Assembly: GCF_002843425.1 (NCBI RefSeq)
Contig: NZ_NKXO01000029.1
Coordinates: 1-48,255, forward strand
From: Raineya orbicola
Lineage (GTDB): Bacteria; Bacteroidota; Bacteroidia; Cytophagales; Thermonemataceae
Length of the DNA stretch: 48,255 nucleotides
Direction: 5' to 3'
The notes below the pieces were generated by a model. The model was not told the DNA's origin, did not search any database, and saw nothing but the letters and a program-made list of their open reading frames with translations. The translations under genes and the position numbers were made by a program. Below, in pieces: positions 8,500 to 16,656 of the stretch. The number at the start of each line of letters is the position of its first letter. The first letter of the stretch is position 1.

Positions 8500-9660
8500 A
8501 TGACCTACTATTATAGAATGGGTAAAATTCCACCCAAACGCCACATTCAGTTTCGTCAGCCTGATAATTCGCTTTATTACGAAGAGTTAGTAAGTTCAAA
8601 AGGTTTTAGTGGTATTTACTCCAACTTGTATCATACTTACGCACCTACCCGCGTAAAACGTGTAGAAAAATCTGTGCCTTTACCTTTGAAGATGCTTACA
8701 GAAAGACCTTTACTGCAAACACACCTAAAAACTTCTAATGCGGGCTTTACAGGCAAAGATTATTTGGAGGCTCGGAAAATCTTAATGGCTAATCAAGATA
8801 TTCGCATTGCCATTTGCAATCCTGAAAATCTTTCAATGGATTATTACTACAAAAATGGCGAAGCTGATGAAATGATTTATCTGCACGATGGCAGTGGTTA
8901 TTTAGACTCTCAATTTGGTAGATTGCGTATCAAAAAAGGTGATTATGTAATTATTCCACGCACAACCATTTATCGCATTCATTTTGATGAAGCACCTGTT
9001 CGGTTGCTCATTATGGAAGCAATGGGACCTATTGAAACCGTAAAACGTTATCGCAACGAACTAGGGCAACTTTTAGAACATTCCCCTTACTGCGAAAGAG
9101 ATATTCACCCTCCCCAAGAACTTATTACTGAAACTGAAAAAGGCGAATATCACGTAAAAATCAAAAAAGGAGGATTTTTACATCATTATGTCTATGAGCA
9201 TAGTCCTTTTGATTTGGTAGGCTGGGACGGCTTTTTGTATCCTTATACTTTTTCTATTTACGATTTTGAGCCTATCACGGGGCGTATTCATATGCCACCC
9301 CCTATTCATCAGACTTTCCAATGCTGGGGGGCTGTGGTATGTTCTTTTGTGCCTCGTTTGTTTGATTATCACCCTCTTGCTATTCCTGCTCCTTACAATC
9401 ATTCCAATATAGATTCTGATGAGGTGCTTTTCTATGCTGAAGGGGAATTTATGAGTCGTAAAGGCATTGATAGAGGTTCTTTTACACTTCACCCTGGGGG
9501 CTTGCCTCACGGACCTCACCCTGGCACCGTAGAAAAAAGCATCGGGGCAAAAGAAACCCACGAATACGCCGTGATGATTGATACATTCAGACCGCTTTTC
9601 ATTACCGAAGAGGCTTTGTCTTTTGTTGATGAAAAATATCCGATGAGCTGGACGGAGTAA
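8500..9660 (+). CDS. hmgA: Homogentisate 1,2-dioxygenase
   Basis: A 386-residue cupin-fold, Fe(II)-dependent ring-cleaving dioxygenase that converts homogentisate to maleylacetoacetate in tyrosine and phenylalanine catabolism. The iron-binding region is recognisable: His301 in YNHSNIDSDEVLFY with the acidic ligand at 307 or 308, and a second cluster LPHGPHPG containing His337 and His340. The start at 8500 was chosen over the longer frame from 8434 because a complete promoter overlaps the extra codons and the family begins MxYYxxMGxIPPKRH. No other genes of the pathway (hppD, fahA, maiA) are in the window. It belongs to the shorter bacterial subgroup of the family, about 380-390 residues. Confidence 0.9.
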   Translation: MTYYYRMGKIPPKRHIQFRQPDNSLYYEELVSSKGFSGIYSNLYHTYAPTRVKRVEKSVPLPLKMLTERPLLQTHLKTSNAGFTGKDYLEARKILMANQDIRIAICNPENLSMDYYYKNGEADEMIYLHDGSGYLDSQFGRLRIKKGDYVIIPRTTIYRIHFDEAPVRLLIMEAMGPIETVKRYRNELGQLLEHSPYCERDIHPPQELITETEKGEYHVKIKKGGFLHHYVYEHSPFDLVGWDGFLYPYTFSIYDFEPITGRIHMPPPIHQTFQCWGAVVCSFVPRLFDYHPLAIPAPYNHSNIDSDEVLFYAEGEFMSRKGIDRGSFTLHPGGLPHGPHPGTVEKSIGAKETHEYAVMIDTFRPLFITEEALSFVDEKYPMSWTE

Positions 9661-9727
9661 AAACAAAAATCAACGGACTTTTCTTTTTCGCTGAAATTTT
9701 GCCAAATTTGCAGGCAAAATTTCAGCT

Positions 9728-10378
9728 ATGCAGATTACCCTTGAAAAAATTGTCCCCGAACCGCTTGCCGAAGTCTTTAATCCGCAATCGGAAGTTTGGA
9801 ATACTACTATTCGCTTTGAAAAAGGTAAGAATTATCTGATTTACTCCCCTTCGGGTAAAGGGAAATCTACTTTTTTGCATATCATCTACGGGCTTCGCAA
9901 AGATTTTCAGGGCAATTTGCTTGTAACAGGCAAAAATAGTCAGCAACTTTCTGCCGAAGAGTGGGCTAATATTCGTCAAAATCATTTTTCCATTGTTTTT
10001 CAGGATTTGCGTCTTTTTTTACATCTTACCGCTTGGGAAAATTTGCTTATTAAAGCCGCCCTCTACGCTCATACGCAAGAAAAAGAACTGCAAGAACAGG
10101 CTGAGTTTTTGGGGGTTGCTCACGTTTTACACAAAAAAGCTCATACGCTTTCTTATGGCGAAAGGCAACGCATAGCGATTATTCGTGCTTTGATACAGCC
10201 TTTTGAGTGGCTTTTGCTTGATGAACCTTTCAGCCATTTGGATAGTGCCAACACCGAAAAAGCTTGCAAATTAATTGCCGAAAAAACACAAAAGCAGAAT
10301 GCTTCTATTCTGATGACTTCTTTGGGGGCAGAGCAAAGTTATTTTTTGAATTTTGATGAAAAAAAGTTGTTAGGATAA
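9728..10378 (+). CDS. ABC transporter ATP-binding protein, LolD/MacB-like
   Basis: A 216-residue stand-alone nucleotide-binding domain. The Walker A segment is SPSGKGKST (40-48), with Ser in place of the usual first Gly but the essential Lys46 present. The Q-loop is at FQDLRLF, the signature is LSYGE (141-145), and Walker B is LLLDEP (162-167) followed by the D-loop SHLD. The order and length fit ATPases of lipoprotein- or peptide-export MacB/LolD type. No permease gene is next to it, so partner and substrate are unknown. It ends 21 bp before pgk and could be cotranscribed with it. Confidence 0.85.
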   Translation: MQITLEKIVPEPLAEVFNPQSEVWNTTIRFEKGKNYLIYSPSGKGKSTFLHIIYGLRKDFQGNLLVTGKNSQQLSAEEWANIRQNHFSIVFQDLRLFLHLTAWENLLIKAALYAHTQEKELQEQAEFLGVAHVLHKKAHTLSYGERQRIAIIRALIQPFEWLLLDEPFSHLDSANTEKACKLIAEKTQKQNASILMTSLGAEQSYFLNFDEKKLLG

Positions 10379-10399
10379 ACTAAAACCACTTCAATACTT

Positions 10400-11590
10400 A
10401 TGCTAAACATAGAAAATTACAATTTTTCAGGTAAAAAGGTACTCGTAAGGGTAGATTTTAACGTTCCTTTGGATAAAAACACCTTTGAAGTTACAGACCT
10501 TACCCGCTTAAAAGCTCACGTGCCTACTATTCGTAAAATTACCCAAGAGGGCGGTTCTGCGATTTTGATGTCGCATTTGGGCAGACCCAAAGGAGGTTAT
10601 GAAGAAAAATACTCTCTCAAACACGTAATACCCGCTTTGGAGAAACTTTTGGGGCAAAAAGTATCATTTGCAACTGATTGTATTAGTGAAGAGGCTTGGC
10701 AAAAGGCTCAAAACTTAAAAGCGGGTGAGGTATTACTTTTAGAAAATGTACGTTTTTACGCCGAAGAGGAAAAAGGAGATGAAGTTTTTGCCCAAAAATT
10801 AGCTCGTTTGGGTGATGTATATGTAAATGATGCTTTCGGAACGGCTCATCGCAAACACGCTTCTACGGCAGTTATTGCTCAATTTTTCAAGGAGAAAATG
10901 GCAGGGTTTGTGATGAAAGCTGAAATTGATAATGCTCAAAAGGTTCTGGAAAACGCCGAAAAACCCTTTACCGCCATTATGGGTGGAGCAAAGATTTCTG
11001 ATAAAATTCTCATTATTGAAAGACTTTTAGAAAAAGTAGATAATTTGCTGATTGGTGGCGGAATGAGTTATACTTTTTTCAAGGCGTTAGGAGGCGAAAT
11101 AGGCAGTTCGCTTGTGGAGGAAGATAAATTAGATTTGGCTAAAAATCTGCTGGAAAAGGCAAAAGCCAAAGGGGTAAATTTAGTTTTGCCCAAAGACTCT
11201 GTCATTGCTGATGCTTTCAACAATGAGGCAAATCGCAAGGAAGCAGATAATATGTGTATTCCTGCGGGGTGGATGGGCTTGGATATTGGTGTAAAAGCAG
11301 TTGAGGAGTTTTCAGAGCTGATTAAGCAATCCAAAACCATTCTTTGGAATGGACCTATGGGGGTTTTTGAAATGCCTAACTTTGCCAAAGGCACAGCCGC
11401 TGTAGCCCAAGCCATCGCAGAAGCAACTGCCAAAGGAGCTTTTTCACTCATTGGCGGTGGTGATTCGGCGGCGGCGGTCAATCAGTTGGGGTTTGGTGAG
11501 CAGGTTTCTTACATTTCCACAGGAGGCGGAGCTTTGCTTGAATATATGGAAGGCAAAGAATTGCCCGGTGTGAAGGCTTTGGAAAGTTAA
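10400..11590 (+). CDS. pgk: Phosphoglycerate kinase
   Basis: The product, 396 residues long and of normal family length, contains the expected landmarks: VDFNVPLD near the start, SHLGRPKG, the hinge region GGAKISDK, and the nucleotide-binding GGGDSAAAV near the C-terminus. It transfers phosphate from 1,3-bisphosphoglycerate to ADP in glycolysis and runs in reverse in gluconeogenesis, which would be needed for growth on acetate through the acs module at the other end of the window. The gene is followed by a strong bidirectional terminator at 11600-11629. Confidence 0.97.
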   Translation: MLNIENYNFSGKKVLVRVDFNVPLDKNTFEVTDLTRLKAHVPTIRKITQEGGSAILMSHLGRPKGGYEEKYSLKHVIPALEKLLGQKVSFATDCISEEAWQKAQNLKAGEVLLLENVRFYAEEEKGDEVFAQKLARLGDVYVNDAFGTAHRKHASTAVIAQFFKEKMAGFVMKAEIDNAQKVLENAEKPFTAIMGGAKISDKILIIERLLEKVDNLLIGGGMSYTFFKALGGEIGSSLVEEDKLDLAKNLLEKAKAKGVNLVLPKDSVIADAFNNEANRKEADNMCIPAGWMGLDIGVKAVEEFSELIKQSKTILWNGPMGVFEMPNFAKGTAAVAQAIAEATAKGAFSLIGGGDSAAAVNQLGFGEQVSYISTGGGALLEYMEGKELPGVKALES

Positions 11591-11599
11591 TGAATTTGG

Positions 11600-11629
11600 A
11601 GCGACCATATCTGCTAAAATATGGTCGCT
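11600..11629. terminator. Bidirectional terminator between pgk and the M23 gene
   Basis: An 11-bp perfect stem, AGCGACCATAT (11600-11610) with ATATGGTCGCT (11619-11629), and an 8-base loop. It lies between two convergent genes, 10 bp from the pgk stop and 11 bp from the stop of the minus-strand gene. Confidence 0.8.
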
Positions 11630-11639
11630 TTATGAAAAT

Positions 11640-12329
11640 TTATTCCAAAAGCGAGCTTTTCAAAATTAGATTAGGATTGGGGCAGATTTGTTTGTAGAAA
11701 TTTAATTTTTCAGCAGAACATACCCCAGGAAAATCCCCTTGCCAGCCTTGCATATCCAAAATAACCTGAAAATGTAAATGTGGAGACCAATCACCATTTT
11801 CAGGATAATTGCCTATTTCAGCAAACTGCTCGCCTTGCTTGATAGTTTGTCCTACTTTTTTGTTTTCTAAAGACTTTCGGCTCAAATGCCCGTAGAGTGT
11901 GTAAAATTTGATATTTTCAGCTTGATGCTCTAAAATAATAGTAGGTCCATAATCTCCAAAACGATTATTATCTTGGAAACTATGCACTACTGCATCATAA
12001 GGGGCAAAAATAGGCATACCCGCCTGTGTCCAAATATCTATTCCCAAATGAAATTCTCGTTTTTCGGTACCATTGTTGAAATGTTTGCTTCGGTGATAAA
12101 GAGTTCTTTTTTCCAAATATCCGCCAATAAGAGCTTTTTTGAAAGCGAATTGTAATTGATTATCAATCCATTTTTGCATTTTATCACTTCCCCAAGAATA
12201 AATTACTTCACTGACGGCATTGTTTTCGGAAAGGTCTAAAAATAGCGTATCACTTTCATCAAGAGCCAAAGGCAATATGCGAGCAAAAGAAAGCTTCGCT
12301 AAAATAATTTCAGCTTCGTATGAACGCAT
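11640..12329 (-). CDS. M23-family metallopeptidase-like protein without signal peptide
   Basis: This 229-residue product contains an LytM/M23 domain in its C-terminal half. The zinc ligands are visible as HLGID (His and Asp of the HxxxD motif) and PHLHFQ (HxH motif), with GDYGPTIILEH and YTLYGHLS between them. M23 enzymes cut peptidoglycan cross-links, but no export signal or membrane segment is visible here. This group of cytoplasmic-looking M23 proteins also occurs fused to kinase and aminotransferase domains in other bacteria, which points to a small-molecule role rather than wall lysis; that is inference. It is divergent from the dienelactone-hydrolase gene. Confidence 0.75.
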   Translation of the reverse strand: MRSYEAEIILAKLSFARILPLALDESDTLFLDLSENNAVSEVIYSWGSDKMQKWIDNQLQFAFKKALIGGYLEKRTLYHRSKHFNNGTEKREFHLGIDIWTQAGMPIFAPYDAVVHSFQDNNRFGDYGPTIILEHQAENIKFYTLYGHLSRKSLENKKVGQTIKQGEQFAEIGNYPENGDWSPHLHFQVILDMQGWQGDFPGVCSAEKLNFYKQICPNPNLILKSSLLE

Positions 12330-12383
12330 CGTTTTACAATTTTTTTACAAAAAAAACGTTCTTTGAGAAAAAGTACAACTGCA

Positions 12384-13223
12384 ATGAAAAAAATATTTTA
12401 CCCTTTGCTATTTTGCATAGTTAGTCAGTGGGTGGTAGCACAAACTTGCTGTCAGTTGCCCTCTGCAAATGCTACTTTTGCTCAATTTGCAGAAGACAAA
12501 GAATTTCAGATGAGTCATCTTTTGCCATTACCCTACACGCACATTAGCGAAGTAGGCAAAGATATTACTTTCAAAGCCGCAGATGGTACTGATGCTTACG
12601 CCTACGAACTGAAAGCTAAGCAGAAAAGTAATAAGTTTATTTTGGTTTTTCACGAATGGTGGGGGCTGAATGATTACATCAAAAAAGAAGCAGAAAAAAT
12701 TTACAACGATTTGGACGGAAAAGTAAATGTAATTGCCTTAGACTTGTATGACAAAAAGGTAGCCACTACACGCGAAGAGGCTTCGCAATTTATGCAATCA
12801 GCTAAAAAAGAACGTATAGAAGCAATCATTCAAGGGGCTTTCAGTTATGCAGGTAAGAAAGCTGTTTTTGGAACAATTGGCTGGTGTTTTGGAGGAGGTT
12901 GGTCTTTGCAGGCGGCAATTTTAGCCGAAAAACAAGCCAAAGCCTGTGTAATTTACTACGGAATGCCCGAAAAAGATGTAGAACGTCTGAAAAAGTTGAA
13001 AGCAGAAGTTTTAGGTATTTTTGCAGGCAGAGAGCGTTGGATTAGTCCTGCGGTAGTAGCTGAATTTGAAAAAAATCTGCAAATGCTCAAAAAAAGTTAT
13101 AGCCTGCAAAGTTTTGACGCCGAACACGCTTTCGCTAACCCGAGCAACCCCAACTACAACCAAGAAGCAACCCAAAAAGCCTATCAACTGACAATCAGTT
13201 TTTTTAGAAAAAAAATGTTGTAG
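12384..13223 (+). CDS. Exported dienelactone-hydrolase-family protein
   Basis: An alpha/beta hydrolase of 279 residues with a Sec signal peptide (hydrophobic 3-18, cleavage near VVAQ at 20), so it is periplasmic. The nucleophile elbow is GWCFGG with Cys168 instead of Ser, which is the dienelactone-hydrolase hallmark, and His248 is in FDAEHAF. The expected catalytic acid position holds Glu217 (AGRERWI) where most members have Asp. The ATG at 12384 was preferred over a TTG at 12363 because it begins a clean signal peptide. Substrate is unknown; periplasmic members often act on esters or lactones rather than chloro-aromatic intermediates. A strong terminator follows. Confidence 0.82.
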   Translation: MKKIFYPLLFCIVSQWVVAQTCCQLPSANATFAQFAEDKEFQMSHLLPLPYTHISEVGKDITFKAADGTDAYAYELKAKQKSNKFILVFHEWWGLNDYIKKEAEKIYNDLDGKVNVIALDLYDKKVATTREEASQFMQSAKKERIEAIIQGAFSYAGKKAVFGTIGWCFGGGWSLQAAILAEKQAKACVIYYGMPEKDVERLKKLKAEVLGIFAGRERWISPAVVAEFEKNLQMLKKSYSLQSFDAEHAFANPSNPNYNQEATQKAYQLTISFFRKKML

Positions 13224-13242
13224 TGAATTTACTGGTTCGTAG

Positions 13243-13269
13243 AGGCTTCATTTATAATGAAGCCTTTTT
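13243..13269 (+). terminator. Terminator after the dienelactone-hydrolase gene
   Basis: Stem AGGCTTCATT (13243-13252) pairs with AATGAAGCCT (13256-13265) across a 3-base loop and is followed by a U run. The same hairpin could also end the convergent pabB transcript, whose stop is at 13279. Confidence 0.85.
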
Positions 13270-13278
13270 AATTGATTT

Positions 13279-14538
13279 TTAGGGCAAATTTAATACCTCT
13301 CGAATAGCCTCAGCTTTGAGCAAACATTCTTGATATTCTTGCTCTGCTTGCGAATCGTAGGTAATGGCACTACCTACCATAAAAGAAAGGTATTTTTGAG
13401 CTTCATCATAAAATAACGTGCGAATAACTACATTGAAATCAAAATCTTGCCAGGGCGAAAAATAACCTATTGCACCTGAAAATAAACCTCGCTTGCTATT
13501 TTCGTATTGTTCAATAAGTTCCATAGCTTTTATTTTGGGGGCACCTGTCATTGAACCCATCGGAAAAGCATTCCGGATAACTCGCTGATTAGAAATGCCT
13601 TCTTTTAATTCAGCTTCAATAGTAGAAATCATTTGCCAAACTTTTGGGAAAGCATACATTCCGAACATTTCACTGACCTTGGTAGAACCTACTTTCGCAC
13701 TACGAGCCAAATCATTACGTACCAAATCTACAATCATCATATTTTCGGCACGTTCTTTTTCGCTTTGAAGTAACTTTTGTTTTTGCAGTTCATCGGTTTG
13801 CAGGTTTTCTCCTCTGCGAATAGTCCCTTTGATAGGTTGCGAAATGATTTTAGTCCCTGTTTTTTTCAAAAACCTTTCAGGCGAGGCACAGAGAGCATAT
13901 TTTTTGCCTAATTTCAAAAAAGCTGAAAAAGGCATCGGACTAACCTGACACAAATGCAAGTATGTTTGTAGAGGTTCTATAAGGGCGTTTTCTGAAAAAA
14001 ATTCAATGCAATAATTGAGTTCATACACATCGCCTGCAAGAATATGAGAGCGAATTTTTTCAACGTTTGCTAAATATTCTTGCTTGCTTACGCGTGTTTG
14101 AATACAGGAAACTTGATTTTTTCTTTGTGGCGGACTAATCTTTTGAATGTTTTCCCAAAACTTTTCTTTGCTGATTTCTGTTTTGCCCCAAACCTGAATA
14201 TGTTCTTTTTCCCAAATTAAGAGCCATTCGGGTACAAAACACAAACTTTCGGGAAATTGTAGAAAATCAAGATTTTGGCTTTGCAAGTTTTCTATCTGAT
14301 TTTTTAGGTCGTAACCTAAATAGCCAAAAATCCATTCATTCTGAGGCAATTTTTCATCAATAAAAGAGTTTTCAAGGCAAAAGGAACTCACCGCAAGCAT
14401 TTTCTGCCAAGTACCGAATGGATAATTTTTATTTTGCCATTCATTAGGGTTGAGAAAGCAGATGTATTCAAATTGGGTAGCCCAAGAAAGGATTTCAAAA
14501 TCACGAATTTGTTCAATTTTGAACAGAAATTTGGTCAT
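13279..14538 (-). CDS. pabB: Aminodeoxychorismate synthase component I
   Basis: A 419-residue member of the chorismate-binding enzyme family that makes 4-amino-4-deoxychorismate for folate synthesis. The motif PIKGT has Lys237, the residue that distinguishes PabB from anthranilate synthase TrpE (PIAGT). ENMMIVDLVRNDLAR and GSMTGAPKIKAMELI complete the active site. The start at 14538 (MTKFLFKIEQ) is preferred to the upstream in-frame start at 14643, which would add 35 residues unlike the family. Even so it overlaps the 3' end of the upstream kinase gene by 26 bp, so the two are probably cotranscribed. The usual partners pabA and pabC are not present here. Confidence 0.88.
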   Translation of the reverse strand: MTKFLFKIEQIRDFEILSWATQFEYICFLNPNEWQNKNYPFGTWQKMLAVSSFCLENSFIDEKLPQNEWIFGYLGYDLKNQIENLQSQNLDFLQFPESLCFVPEWLLIWEKEHIQVWGKTEISKEKFWENIQKISPPQRKNQVSCIQTRVSKQEYLANVEKIRSHILAGDVYELNYCIEFFSENALIEPLQTYLHLCQVSPMPFSAFLKLGKKYALCASPERFLKKTGTKIISQPIKGTIRRGENLQTDELQKQKLLQSEKERAENMMIVDLVRNDLARSAKVGSTKVSEMFGMYAFPKVWQMISTIEAELKEGISNQRVIRNAFPMGSMTGAPKIKAMELIEQYENSKRGLFSGAIGYFSPWQDFDFNVVIRTLFYDEAQKYLSFMVGSAITYDSQAEQEYQECLLKAEAIREVLNLP

Positions 14539-16645
14539 TTTCTTGTTTTTGAAATACCTCCGTTTTAGGAATAGAATTAGGAATGATAATTGTAAATTTC
14601 GTACCTTCACCCAATTCGGAATGAACACTAATTTTACCGCCAAGTTTCTGAATAGTTTCTTTCACAATGTACAAGCCTAAACCTGAACCTTTGCTATCAT
14701 AAGAGGCTCGGTAGAACATATCAAAGATTTTTCCTAAATGTTCGTGGGCAATGCCCAAGCCATTATCGCTGACTTCAATTTTTGCTTCTTTGTCAGTTAT
14801 AGTTGCCTCAATATTGATAAATGGGTTTAACTTGCGAATATTGTGATAGTTGATAGCATTAGAAAGCAGATTATTCAGAACGATAGAAACTCTTTTGCTA
14901 TCGGTATAAAAAGGACTTTCGGCTTGAATGCGAATATTTTTTTTAATGAAAATAGACTTTTCAAGATAATTGAGATTTTCGTAAATTTCATCAATAATTT
15001 TTTGTAAATCTACGGGTTCGCAGGCTATTTCCAAACGAGAATTGCGAGAGTAGTCAATAATATCTTTGATGAAATTGTCTAATTTATGAACACTTTGCTC
15101 CATCATATCCAAATAATGGAAAAGCATTTCTGCATTTTTTTCCATTTTAGCAATATTGATAAGCCCGAGTACCGAAGCCAAAGGAGCTTTAAGGTCGTGA
15201 GAAGCACTATACACAAACCTATCAAGCTCGCTATTGATTTTTTTGAGTTCTTCGTTTTGCTCTTGCAGTTTTCGCTGATTTTCTTTGTTTTCCGAAATAT
15301 CACGAATGGCTCCGTCAAAATAGATATTGCCGTCATCATCTTTTTGAGCAATTAAACTCATTAGCCCCCAAAATTGTGAACCATCTTTTTTACGAAAAAT
15401 TACTTCTTCGTTTTTTACTATCTCATTTTTAAGCAGGCGGTTGATAACTTCGCTTCTTTTTTGAGGATCTACATACAGGATTTCGGGGTTGAGATTAAAA
15501 GCTTCTTTTTCGTCATAGCCAAAGAGTTTCATAAAAGCATCGTTGGCATAGATAAGCCCTTGCGTAGGGGTACTGCGATAGATAGCCTCTTGAATATTTT
15601 GACTGATAGAGCTTAAAAGTTGCTGGTTGTATTGAATAGTTTGCTCGGCAATTTTTTGTTTGGTGATATTTTTGCCAAAAATAGAAACGCCCACAATCTC
15701 GCTATTTACTATCAGAGGAAATAATTCTACTTGAATGTAGTGTTGAAATTCAGGATAATAATCTACATAAGTTTGCTTTTTACCTTGTAAAAGTGCTTTT
15801 TCAAAACGTTCTTGCCAAAATTTAGCTTTGGGAAAACGTTCAATTTTTTCTAAGAAATTATCACCATACTGAACTCGTTCCTGATAGGTATGCCACATAT
15901 ATTGCTCAAACTTGATATTGTATTCTAATAAGCAGAATTTATTATCCAAGAGCCAAATAGCCATATTACTATTATCCAGAATGGCACGCAAATTGTGTTC
16001 TTTTTCAATAATTTGACGAGATTTTTCGTTGATTTCTGCTTCTTGTTTGGCAAGTTTTTGGTTAGAATGGTAAATAATGGTTTGAGCAATGAGTTCTCGC
16101 AGAGTCATTCGGAATCGTTGGAATGCCGTAAAAGCCGCAACAATTACACTGCCTAAAATTAGGAAAAAGTCATAGACGGCGTGAGGAGTGCCAAAATGGT
16201 CTCGTAAGGCGATAGTAAAAAGAATAAGCCCTAAAAGACTTTGAGCTACAATAAAAGGTATTTTTACTACCACAAACAAATGAATAGCAATCAGCCCTGC
16301 TGAAGCGATGATGATGAAAATTTCAGGAACATTGGCAGTAGAGCATTGTTCCCAAATCATTCCCGAGGCAATTGTGGCATTACTGCTTAAAAAGTAAAAA
16401 GTATTAGGGGCTATATCGTGAGAGCGAAAAAAAGCATATAAGCTAAAAGGCAGAAGCCAAATTAGGTTTGCCCATAAAAAATAGTAGTCTGCTTTCACTC
16501 CTGTAAAGAAGGCTACTATATTTTCCACCAAAAAAATACCTACAAGAATAAAAAATATGTATTTTTGGCGGTTTTTAGAAACAACTAATAATTTCCGTTC
16601 AATAAGTTGGTTGAATACTTCTTCGGCTTTGTAATGCGTACTCAT
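14513..16645 (-). CDS. Membrane sensor histidine kinase with PAS domains
   Basis: The 710-residue product has an N-terminal block of about six transmembrane helices (about 28-176), a coiled linker, two PAS-type sensor domains (about 215-335 and 340-455), a coiled coil, and a HisKA/HATPase_c core. The phosphoacceptor is His483 in YSASHDLKAPL; the N box is LLSNAINY near 593-600, G1 is DNGLGI near 627 and G2 is GSGLGLYI at 653-660. The integral N-terminal block probably senses a membrane or intracellular cue and PAS domains may bind a ligand or haem. No response regulator is adjacent, so it is an orphan. It is divergent from the outer-membrane barrel gene with only 11 bp between the annotated starts. 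Confidence 0.9.
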   Translation of the reverse strand: MSTHYKAEEVFNQLIERKLLVVSKNRQKYIFFILVGIFLVENIVAFFTGVKADYYFLWANLIWLLPFSLYAFFRSHDIAPNTFYFLSSNATIASGMIWEQCSTANVPEIFIIIASAGLIAIHLFVVVKIPFIVAQSLLGLILFTIALRDHFGTPHAVYDFFLILGSVIVAAFTAFQRFRMTLRELIAQTIIYHSNQKLAKQEAEINEKSRQIIEKEHNLRAILDNSNMAIWLLDNKFCLLEYNIKFEQYMWHTYQERVQYGDNFLEKIERFPKAKFWQERFEKALLQGKKQTYVDYYPEFQHYIQVELFPLIVNSEIVGVSIFGKNITKQKIAEQTIQYNQQLLSSISQNIQEAIYRSTPTQGLIYANDAFMKLFGYDEKEAFNLNPEILYVDPQKRSEVINRLLKNEIVKNEEVIFRKKDGSQFWGLMSLIAQKDDDGNIYFDGAIRDISENKENQRKLQEQNEELKKINSELDRFVYSASHDLKAPLASVLGLINIAKMEKNAEMLFHYLDMMEQSVHKLDNFIKDIIDYSRNSRLEIACEPVDLQKIIDEIYENLNYLEKSIFIKKNIRIQAESPFYTDSKRVSIVLNNLLSNAINYHNIRKLNPFINIEATITDKEAKIEVSDNGLGIAHEHLGKIFDMFYRASYDSKGSGLGLYIVKETIQKLGGKISVHSELGEGTKFTIIIPNSIPKTEVFQKQENDQISVQN

Positions 16646-16656
16646 TCTATAAACCG

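Noticed and set aside
9178-9666. 162-codon minus-strand open frame
   Set aside because: It is antisense to hmgA, which has strong motif support.
14513-16645. Regulatory link between the PAS kinase and folate synthesis (pabB)
   Set aside because: The 26-bp overlap shows cotranscription at most. Dense packing with overlaps also occurs between clearly unrelated genes in this window (ppk1 and the TerB-like gene; TPR kinase and ligase).
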